The notes under the pieces: generated by a model | Told to the model about the DNA's origin: nothing | Seen by the model: the letters and a program-made list of their open reading frames with translations, nothing else | Databases searched by the model: none | NCBI GenBank assembly: GCA_900554945.1 | Contig: USJN01000130.1 | Span: 1 to 5,247, forward strand | Source of the DNA: an uncultured Coriobacteriaceae bacterium | GTDB taxonomy: Bacteria > Actinomycetota > Coriobacteriia > Coriobacteriales > Eggerthellaceae | Reading direction: 5' to 3' | DNA: 5,247 bases | Program-made: the position numbers and the translations under genes | Shown: in pieces, positions 1 through 5,247 of the stretch | Layout: each line of letters begins with the position of its first letter | How positions within the stretch are numbered: position 1 is the first letter of the stretch

Positions 1-45
1 TATAAAGGAATAGATGCTGATGTACGGGATGATATGAAAAAATGA
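1..45 (+). CDS. possible 3' end of an upstream gene (partial)
   Basis: Frame 1 is open from the left edge to a TGA at 43-45 and would encode the C-terminal tail YKGIDADVRDDMKK. The other two + frames are closed within the first 12 bases. The stop overlaps an ATG at 42 (ATGA) and lies 11 bases before the preferred start of the binding-protein gene, which is the spacing expected inside an operon. Against it, 14 open codons arise easily by chance, and the charged tail matches no family I recognise. The stretch is much more AT-rich than the importer genes. If real, it is probably the gene before the importer in the same transcript. No function can be assigned. Confidence 0.35.
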   Translation, partial: YKGIDADVRDDMKK

Positions 46-47
46 TT

Positions 48-51
48 GGAG
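48..51 (+). promoter_or_regulatory. ribosome binding site deciding the start of the binding-protein gene
   Basis: GGAG at 48-51 stands 5 bases before the ATG at 57. The earlier in-frame ATG at 42 has only a weak GGGA (26-29), 12 bases away. This favours 57 as the start, although coupling through the ATGA at 42-45 keeps 42 possible. Confidence 0.55.
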
Positions 52-56
52 CGGAT

Positions 57-1634
57 ATGTCACAAGATGAAACAATGCTGGGGAAAGGGGTTCTTTCTCG
101 CCGTGACTGCGTGAAGCTGATGGGAGGCTTCGCCATCGCCATGGGCACGGGGTCGCTGCTTGCTGGCTGCTCGTCGGGCACCAGTGATTCCGGCGAGGGC
201 GCTTCTCAGTCGGATGAGACGCCCAAGACGTTGCGGGTTGCCATGATGGGCAGCTCGACGGACACGTTGGATCCAGCCACCTTCAGCACGCTTCTTCCGT
301 TGGCGATTGCGCTCAACGTGTACGACTCGCTTATCCTCCTGCGCAACGGCGTGGTGGAGAACTCGCTTGCCGAAAGCATCGAACCCAACGAGGATGCGAG
401 CGCTTGGACCGTCACCCTTAAGGACGGTGTGAAGTATCATGACGGCGAGACCGTCACGGCTGAAGATGCGCTCTACAGCCTCCAGTACGCCGGCACCTCA
501 CCCATGTACTCGTCGTTCTACGCGAACGTCGATTGGGAGGGCAGCTCGGTTGTGGACGAGCGCACGTTCACGCTCCAGCTTCTCTCGCCGCAAGCCACCT
601 TCTGGGACGAGGTCGTTTCCGCCGTCACCTTCGTGTTCCCGGCGGGCAGCGCCGGTGACGATTTCTCTGGCGACATCGGCAGCGGGCCCTTCAAGCTCGT
701 TTCCTTCTCTCCCGACACTGGAGCCGTGCTTGAGAAGAACGCCGATTACTGGGGAGGCGCTCCGGCCATCGACACGGTTGAGATCGTCCCCATCACCGAT
801 CCCGAGACGAGGTACACGGCGCTCACGAGCGGCGAGGTCGACTTCGCCCACCAAATCTCGACGACGAACGCGGCCACGCTCGAAGGCCAGTCCGGCTTCA
901 ACGTTTTGAACGGCGGCATCGAGAATTCGAGTTCTTTCCGCTTCTGCCTCAACGCGTCCGCCGCGCCTTTCGATGATCCCGAGGTACGCGAGGCCCTCAA
1001 GCTTATCGTCGACCGCCAGACCATGAACGACACCATCTTCCGCTCTGCGGGTGTGGTTGGCAATGATGTGCTTGGCCAGGGTATGCCGGGCTACAATGAT
1101 TCCCTCGAGCAGCGTGCTTACGACTTCGACACCGCCAAGAAGGTGCTCGAAGAAAAGGGCGTGACCGAGCTCGAGATCACGACCGCCGAAACCACCACCG
1201 GCGTCAACGATTCTGCAGAGATGCTCAAAGCCCAGCTGGAGAAGGCGGGCATCACGGTGTCGGTGAAGGAGATCGATCCGACGACGCTGTTCTCCGACAT
1301 GAACAACATCTACGGAGCGCAGATTTTCGCAACCTATCTCATCAATCGCCCGTATATCGCTTCGGCCGTCATGTACACCGGTGGCAGCTCGCCGTACAAC
1401 TTCAGCCAGTGGAAGGATGACGAGTACGATTCCCTCTTGGCCCAAGCAACCTCGGCAGTGGATGAGGCCGACCGGGCGGAACTCCTCAACCAAGCACAGG
1501 AGCGTCTCTGGGCCGAGGGCGGCGATATCGTTTGGGGATACTGCGCCGATCTGAGCGGGCAGGTAGATGGCCTCGACGGCATAGACATCACGCTCTCGGT
1601 GCCCCTGTTCGCCAAGGCAACCCTCTCCGCTTAG
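57..1634 (+). CDS. ABC importer substrate-binding lipoprotein, SBP_bac_5 (peptide/nickel/opine) family
   Basis: This is the extracytoplasmic ligand-binding protein of the importer, 525 residues from ATG 57 (an ATG at 42 would add five). The N-terminus has a twin-arginine motif (SRRDCVK, RR at 15-16), a hydrophobic stretch and a lipobox (LLAGC) with Cys38 as the predicted lipidated residue, so it should be exported folded by Tat and anchored outside the membrane. A Ser/Gly/Asp/Glu-rich linker follows. Family hallmarks are TLDPAT near 70-75, the W-TVTLKDGVKYHDGE-VTAEDALYSL block near 117-142, and SGPFKLVSF followed by NADYWGGAP near 209-236. Length is normal for the family. Two further cysteines (297 and 496) lie in the mature protein. 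The permease gene follows 17 bases downstream. Family membership is clear, but the ligand (oligopeptide, nickel, metallophore or opine) cannot be read from the sequence, so no gene symbol is given. Confidence 0.93.
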   Translation: MSQDETMLGKGVLSRRDCVKLMGGFAIAMGTGSLLAGCSSGTSDSGEGASQSDETPKTLRVAMMGSSTDTLDPATFSTLLPLAIALNVYDSLILLRNGVVENSLAESIEPNEDASAWTVTLKDGVKYHDGETVTAEDALYSLQYAGTSPMYSSFYANVDWEGSSVVDERTFTLQLLSPQATFWDEVVSAVTFVFPAGSAGDDFSGDIGSGPFKLVSFSPDTGAVLEKNADYWGGAPAIDTVEIVPITDPETRYTALTSGEVDFAHQISTTNAATLEGQSGFNVLNGGIENSSSFRFCLNASAAPFDDPEVREALKLIVDRQTMNDTIFRSAGVVGNDVLGQGMPGYNDSLEQRAYDFDTAKKVLEEKGVTELEITTAETTTGVNDSAEMLKAQLEKAGITVSVKEIDPTTLFSDMNNIYGAQIFATYLINRPYIASAVMYTGGSSPYNFSQWKDDEYDSLLAQATSAVDEADRAELLNQAQERLWAEGGDIVWGYCADLSGQVDGLDGIDITLSVPLFAKATLSA

Positions 1635-1651
1635 CGAATCGGACGAAGGGC

Positions 1652-2629
1652 ATGTCACCGAACGCCAACCGTACGGGAGGGCACCGCGCACTGCGGATAC
1701 TCTCCCGTATTCTCCTCTTCGCGATCTCGCTGATCTTCACGTGTCTGCTCGTGTTCCTCGCCCTTGAGGCTCTGCCCGGCGATGCCGCCACGCAGCGTCT
1801 CGGATTACAGGCGACTCCCGAGCGTGTGGCCGAGCTCACGCAGCAATACGGCCTCGACAAGCCGGTACTCTATCGTTTCGTTCTCTGGTGCGCTCATGCG
1901 CTGCAGGGCGACTTCGGAACCGTTCTTGCGTCGGGATTGCCCGTAGCCGACGCTATGGTCGGCCCTCTTGCGCGAACTGGAGTGATTTTTGCGATCTCGC
2001 TTGTTTTGGTGATTGTGGTCGGCACGGCTGGTGGCATTTTCGCGGGTCTTCATGGCGGCAAGGCGGCAGACAAGATTGTGAGTACGCTTGCGCTTGCTGT
2101 TGTGGGAACACCCGAGTTCGTTGTCGGATTCTTTCTCATCTTGGTATTCGCGACGCAGCTCGGGTGGTTTCCCGCCGTATCGCTTCTTCCCGTTGGGAGC
2201 GGCTCGATGTTCGACAAGCCCATCATCATGGTGCTCCCCATCGTCGCCATATCCCTCATCGGGGCTTGCACTCTTGTGCGTCCGGTGCGCGCCGTGGTCG
2301 AGCGGGAGAACCAAACGCTTCATGTCGAATCGGCCCGACTTTCTGGTCTGCCGGAAAGAAGGGTGATCGTCAAAAACCTCTTGCCCGGAATCATTGCCCC
2401 CGTTGCGCAGTCGGCGGCTTCGGTCGTACCTTATCTTATTGGCGGCACGGTCATCATTGAATCCCTTTTCAGCTTTCCCGGCTTGGGTACGCTCCTTGTC
2501 AACGCCGTGCTGAACCGCGAGCCCGATTTGCTCATGGCTTGCTCGGCGGTTGTCATAGCGGTGTCGCTTGCGGCTTTCTGGATTGCCGACGGGTTGGGAA
2601 GGGGGCGGTCCCGTGAGATCGAAGCATAG
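1652..2629 (+). CDS. ABC importer permease, DppB/OppB/NikB type
   Basis: This is an integral membrane subunit of the importer, 325 residues. The frame stays open further upstream, but that part lies inside the binding-protein gene. ATG 1652, 17 bases after that gene's stop, gives the classic DppB-type N-terminus: a hydrophobic helix (about 17-39) ending in LEALPGD. Its ribosome site is poor: GAAGGG ends one base before the ATG, with a GGA further off. Predicted membrane segments lie near 17-39, 108-132, 143-167, 190-210, 247-270 and 292-314. The cytoplasmic EAA loop that docks on the ATPase is visible at about 226-250 (ESARLSGLPERRVIVKNLLP). The family block SFPGLGTLLVNAVLNREPDL lies near 274-293. 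It pairs with the next permease to form the channel. The last 17 bases overlap the next gene, suggesting translational coupling. Confidence 0.92.
   Translation: MSPNANRTGGHRALRILSRILLFAISLIFTCLLVFLALEALPGDAATQRLGLQATPERVAELTQQYGLDKPVLYRFVLWCAHALQGDFGTVLASGLPVADAMVGPLARTGVIFAISLVLVIVVGTAGGIFAGLHGGKAADKIVSTLALAVVGTPEFVVGFFLILVFATQLGWFPAVSLLPVGSGSMFDKPIIMVLPIVAISLIGACTLVRPVRAVVERENQTLHVESARLSGLPERRVIVKNLLPGIIAPVAQSAASVVPYLIGGTVIIESLFSFPGLGTLLVNAVLNREPDLLMACSAVVIAVSLAAFWIADGLGRGRSREIEA
2599..2605 (+). promoter_or_regulatory. ribosome binding site for the second permease, inside the first permease gene
   Basis: AAGGGGG at 2599-2605 stands 7 bases before GTG 2613. It favours this GTG over the in-frame TTG at 2568, and it lies within the coding sequence of the first permease. 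Confidence 0.7.
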
Positions 2630-3428
2630 TGTTAGCGAGAAGCTGCTCTCTTGGCCCGATTTTGTGCTTCTCGTCTTCTTCGTCGCGTTTCTCGCTCTTG
2701 CGCTCGCCGGATCGCTTTCCCCGACAGACGGGACAAGCACCGTGGGGGCCGCGTTCATGCCTCCGAGCGCCGAGCATCCTTTGGGCACCGACGGGCTTGG
2801 CCGCGATGTTTTGGCGCGCCTCATGCATGGCGGCGCGCACCTTATCGCCGTTGCCGCTGTTTCCACCGCCGTCGCCGCTGCCGTGGGCGTGGCTCTCGGG
2901 TTCGCCGTGAGCGCGAAGGGCAGGTTCGCCGATGTGTTATCGTACCTGCTCGATCTGCTGCTGGTCATTCCTTCGATACTCGTGGTCATGGTTCTTGTGT
3001 TCGGGCTTGGTTCGGGAGTGGGGACGATGATCGTGGTGACCACGGCGGTGTCGGCACCCTACATAGCCCGGTACACGCGCTCGCTCGTTCGTCCCGTGGC
3101 CGCATCGCCTTATGTGACGGCGGCGCGTCTTTCCGGCGATTCGGCGGCGAAGACGGCTGTGCGCGAGGTGCTTCCGAACTTGGCGGTTCCCTTGGCAACC
3201 ACGGTGGGCATGAGGTTCATCAACTCCGTCTATCTTGTTGCGACGGCCGCTTTTCTCGGGTTCGACCCCCTCGGAACGGGCTCCGACTGGGGAACCATGA
3301 TACAGACGGGCGTCACGGGCATCAGCCTGAACCCGTGGGCCGCGCTTGCTCCCACTATCGCGATTGCCTGCATCACCATATCGGGCAATCTTCTGCTTGA
3401 TCGAATAGGGAAAAGGAGCAACCTGTGA
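2613..3428 (+). CDS. ABC importer permease, DppC/OppC/NikC type
   Basis: This is the second channel subunit, 271 residues from GTG 2613. A TTG at 2568 is in frame but lacks a matching ribosome site, and the GTG start gives the normal DppC-type N-terminus. After the first helix (about 14-33) comes the family signature HPLGTDGLGRDVLARLMHG at 55-73. Further membrane segments lie near 76-99, 112-133, 137-152, 195-216 and 242-263. The EAA loop that contacts the ATPase is at about 166-194 (YVTAARLSGDSAAKTAVREVLPN). The C-terminal block FLGFDPLGTGSDWGTMI at 214-230 is typical of the family. The gene overlaps the upstream permease by 17 bases and the downstream ATPase by 4 (GTGA), so all three are probably translated in a coupled way. 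The transported ligand cannot be deduced from this subunit. Confidence 0.92.
   Translation: MRSKHSVSEKLLSWPDFVLLVFFVAFLALALAGSLSPTDGTSTVGAAFMPPSAEHPLGTDGLGRDVLARLMHGGAHLIAVAAVSTAVAAAVGVALGFAVSAKGRFADVLSYLLDLLLVIPSILVVMVLVFGLGSGVGTMIVVTTAVSAPYIARYTRSLVRPVAASPYVTAARLSGDSAAKTAVREVLPNLAVPLATTVGMRFINSVYLVATAAFLGFDPLGTGSDWGTMIQTGVTGISLNPWAALAPTIAIACITISGNLLLDRIGKRSNL
3413..3418 (+). promoter_or_regulatory. ribosome binding site for the ATPase gene
   Basis: AAGGAG at 3413-3418 lies 6 bases before GTG 3425. This is the strongest Shine-Dalgarno match in the window and fixes the ATPase start inside the GTGA overlap. Confidence 0.75.
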
Positions 3429-4906
3429 CGAACGGATCGGACGCGATTGTCGAGATAGCGGGCCTTTCGATTGCAACTCTCGGGGGTAAACGCGTTATCG
3501 ACGATCTGTCGATAGAGATTTTGGCCGGAGAAAACCGCGCTCTCGTCGGAGAATCGGGGTCGGGCAAAACCACGCTCGCCCTCGCGCTCATGGGACGCAT
3601 CCGCAGCGGCCTCGTCCACGAGACCGGAACGATCTTCGTCGACGGGGCGGACGTGCTTTCTCTCAAAGGCTCATCGCTGAGGCGCTACCGGGCGGAAACG
3701 GTATCGTGGCTGTCGCAGGACCCCGCTCTCTCGCTCACGCCCCACATGACGGTGCGCGCGCTGCTGTCAGAATCCGTCCCGATGGACGACGAGGACGCGC
3801 TCGGCTTGCTTGGCAGGGTGGGCCTCTCGGGCGTCAAAGGGCTGCTCGACCGGAAGCCGCGCTCGCTTTCCGGAGGGCAGCGTCGACGTGTGGCCATCGC
3901 CAAGGCCATCGCGTCGAAACCTCGCGTGCTTATACTCGACGAGCCCACTGCCGGCCTCGACGGAGCCACCGCCGATGAGGTCGTGGCCACCATCAAGGGA
4001 ATCTGCGCCGAATCGGGAATGAGCGTCGTCGCCATCACCCACGACCTTGATGTGGCCGGCAAGTTCGCCGAATCCGTCACCGTCCTCAAAGAGGGCTGCG
4101 TTCTCGAAACGGTTTCGCATTCCGAGCTGATGAACAACCCTGGAACCGATTACGCCCGCAAACTCGTTGACGCCCAGCGGCTTGAACGGCGTCCTGGCGA
4201 TGAAATGGATTCATCCGCCGGTGCCCCTGTGTTTTCAGCATCAAGCTTCGATGTCGTGACGCCCGACGGCAAGGTTGCAACGAGGAATGCCGCGTTTTCG
4301 ATCAATCATGGCCGGGGGCTTTCCCTTTTCGGGCCTTCGGGGTCGGGCAAGAGTACGATTGTCAGGGCCATCACGGGAGAGCGCCCTGCGGAAAGAGGTT
4401 CTGTGGCGCTCGATTTGGGCGATGGGGGTATGCATGTTCTCGCGCCCTCGTTCAAGGATCGGTCGCAAACCGAGCTTGCCGCCGTGCAGATGGTGCCACA
4501 GGATCCTGCGACAAGCCTCAATCCCGCGCTTTGCGTGGACACCCAGCTTTCTCGCGCCGTCAGGCGGGTGCATCCTCGCTGGTCGAGAAAAGAGGTGAAG
4601 GAGCGGGTTTCGGAGCTTTTGGCCTTGGTGCGTTTGCCCGATGAGATCAAACACCAGTATCCCCGCTCGCTTTCGGGTGGACAGGCCCAGCGCGTCGCCA
4701 TCGCCCGGGCTCTCGCCCATGAGCCCAAGGTGCTTGTTTGCGACGAATCGACCTCCGCTCTCGACCCCACCACCCAAAAGGACATCCTCGATACGTTGAA
4801 CCAGCTGAAACGAGACGAGGGTTTGGCGCTTGTCGTTGTCACCCATGCGGAAAGAGTGGCGCGCTACACCTGCGAGGAGGAAATCGCCGTGCCTTTCGAG
4901 GGTTAG
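3425..4906 (+). CDS. fused double-domain ABC importer ATPase (DppD-DppF type)
   Basis: This cytoplasmic motor protein of 493 residues carries two complete nucleotide-binding domains. Domain 1: Walker A GESGSGKT at 42-49, Q-loop Gln98 (SQDP), signature LSGGQ at 148-152, Walker B VLILDE ending at Glu173, switch His206. Domain 2: Walker A GPSGSGKST at 303-311, Q-loop Gln359 (PQDP), signature LSGGQ at 416-420, Walker B VLVCDE ending at Glu441, switch His474. All catalytic residues are present in both halves, so both sites look active. Most family members encode the two ATPases as separate genes of roughly 260-330 residues. Here one chain replaces both, with a linker near 245-270. Domain 1 keeps only a short remnant of the C-terminal oligopeptide-transport extension (NNPGTDYARKL). 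Domain 2 stops about 20 residues after the switch histidine and lacks that extension and its usual cysteine cluster. It is the last gene of the operon. Confidence 0.94.
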   Translation: MTNGSDAIVEIAGLSIATLGGKRVIDDLSIEILAGENRALVGESGSGKTTLALALMGRIRSGLVHETGTIFVDGADVLSLKGSSLRRYRAETVSWLSQDPALSLTPHMTVRALLSESVPMDDEDALGLLGRVGLSGVKGLLDRKPRSLSGGQRRRVAIAKAIASKPRVLILDEPTAGLDGATADEVVATIKGICAESGMSVVAITHDLDVAGKFAESVTVLKEGCVLETVSHSELMNNPGTDYARKLVDAQRLERRPGDEMDSSAGAPVFSASSFDVVTPDGKVATRNAAFSINHGRGLSLFGPSGSGKSTIVRAITGERPAERGSVALDLGDGGMHVLAPSFKDRSQTELAAVQMVPQDPATSLNPALCVDTQLSRAVRRVHPRWSRKEVKERVSELLALVRLPDEIKHQYPRSLSGGQAQRVAIARALAHEPKVLVCDESTSALDPTTQKDILDTLNQLKRDEGLALVVVTHAERVARYTCEEEIAVPFEG

Positions 4907-4915
4907 TGTGGCGAT

Positions 4916-5247
4916 CTAGACGCTGGATTGTCTGTTGTTGTGCAGCGTTTCGACTAGAGCAGTGGCGACTTGGGAAACATCGTCCATGAAGTAAAAATGC
5001 CCTCCTTGGAAATGCCTCATCTCGAAGAAGCCTGTCGTAACGTTTGCCCAATCCCTCATTTCATTCTCCAGAGCTTCCGGATCGTCCTTCCCTAAGAAAG
5101 CCGTAATGGGACAGTCGATGCCCATCTCATAATTTTCTGTAGGAACGTACTCTTCTATCAGCTTGTAGTCGTTCCGAATGATCGGCAAAAATATATCGCA
5201 GAGTTCGTCTATCTCGAGCACCTCGGGAGATATTCCGCCTACGCGAA
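4916..5247 (-). CDS. type II thioesterase (alpha/beta hydrolase), C-terminal part; 5' end beyond the window
   Basis: Read leftward, the frame is open from the right edge to a TAG at 4918-4916. About 110 residues are visible, and since the family is usually near 240-250 residues, more than half lies outside. The frame continues through RVGGISPEVLEIDEL, so the GTG at 5221 is not the start. Family features are the GGISPEVL-ELC-IFLPIIRNDY block, CPITAFLGKDDP with the probable catalytic Asp (codon 5081-5083), the W-----TTGFFEMRHFQGGHFYF block with the catalytic His (codon 4997-4999), and a short terminal helix. The nucleophile Ser in GxSxG would lie off the window. Such enzymes clear misprimed or stalled acyl groups from carrier proteins of nonribosomal peptide or polyketide synthetases. 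The gene converges on the importer operon with 9 bases between stops and is lower in G+C (about 47%). Confidence 0.88.
   Translation of the reverse strand, partial: RVGGISPEVLEIDELCDIFLPIIRNDYKLIEEYVPTENYEMGIDCPITAFLGKDDPEALENEMRDWANVTTGFFEMRHFQGGHFYFMDDVSQVATALVETLHNNRQSSV

Noticed and set aside
1..41. AT-rich TATAAA-containing start as a promoter for the importer operon
   Set aside because: No -35 partner can be seen within the window, and the stretch may be coding sequence of an upstream gene, so a promoter call is not supported.
498..1691. Long open frame on the - strand opposite the binding-protein gene (397 codons)
   Set aside because: It mirrors the codon pattern of the clear + strand gene, is Arg/Glu/Gly-rich with no recognisable domain, and is a typical shadow in high-GC DNA.
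1691..1693. CTG 1691 behind GGGAGG (1675-1680) as the start of the first permease
   Set aside because: CTG starts are rare, and ATG 1652 gives an acceptable family N-terminus. The ribosome-site match alone is not enough.
1805..3043. Long open frame on the - strand opposite both permease genes (412 codons)
   Set aside because: The translation is low-complexity Ser/Thr/Arg/His-rich with no domain, and the + strand encodes two unmistakable permeases over the same bases.
3554..4350. Exact 14-base repeat at 3554-3567 and 4337-4350
   Set aside because: Both copies encode the Walker A loop of the two ATPase domains. Protein conservation explains the match, so it is not a mobile or regulatory repeat.
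5219..5221. GTG 5221 as the start of a short 101-residue - strand protein
   Set aside because: The frame stays open to the window edge and the residues upstream (GGISPE) match the thioesterase family, so this is an internal codon of a longer gene.

Overview
The window holds a four-gene ABC importer operon of the peptide/nickel/opine type (SBP_bac_5 family) on the + strand. It meets, tail to tail, the 3' end of a type II thioesterase gene on the - strand. The organism is probably a high-GC actinobacterium of the Coriobacteriia (Eggerthellaceae-like). The basis is the roughly 60% GC coding sequence of the importer genes, clear Shine-Dalgarno sites, GTG starts, and a substrate-binding lipoprotein with a twin-arginine signal. 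This is inference from style; no taxonomic marker gene is present.

Layout. Bases 1-45 are AT-rich and hold an open frame that could be the last 14 codons of an upstream gene. Bases 57-1634 encode the substrate-binding lipoprotein. Bases 1652-2629 encode a DppB-type permease, and 2613-3428 a DppC-type permease that overlaps the previous gene by 17 bases. Bases 3425-4906 encode one 493-residue ATPase carrying two complete nucleotide-binding domains (a DppD-DppF type fusion), overlapping the previous stop as GTGA. Only 9 bases separate that stop from the stop of the leftward thioesterase (4916 to the right edge, 5' part missing). There is no intergenic gap over 20 bases and no RNA gene, mobile element or CRISPR array.

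How they fit together. The lipoprotein captures a ligand outside the membrane, the two permeases form the channel, and the fused ATPase supplies both motor domains, so the operon encodes a complete importer. The thioesterase belongs to the stand-alone editing enzymes that accompany nonribosomal peptide and polyketide synthetases. A biosynthetic cluster therefore probably lies beyond the right edge, and the importer may take up its product, for example a metal-chelating small molecule. That link is inferred from adjacency only. Composition drops to about 47% G+C across the thioesterase and to about 35% in the first 60 bases, so the importer operon differs in base content from both flanks.
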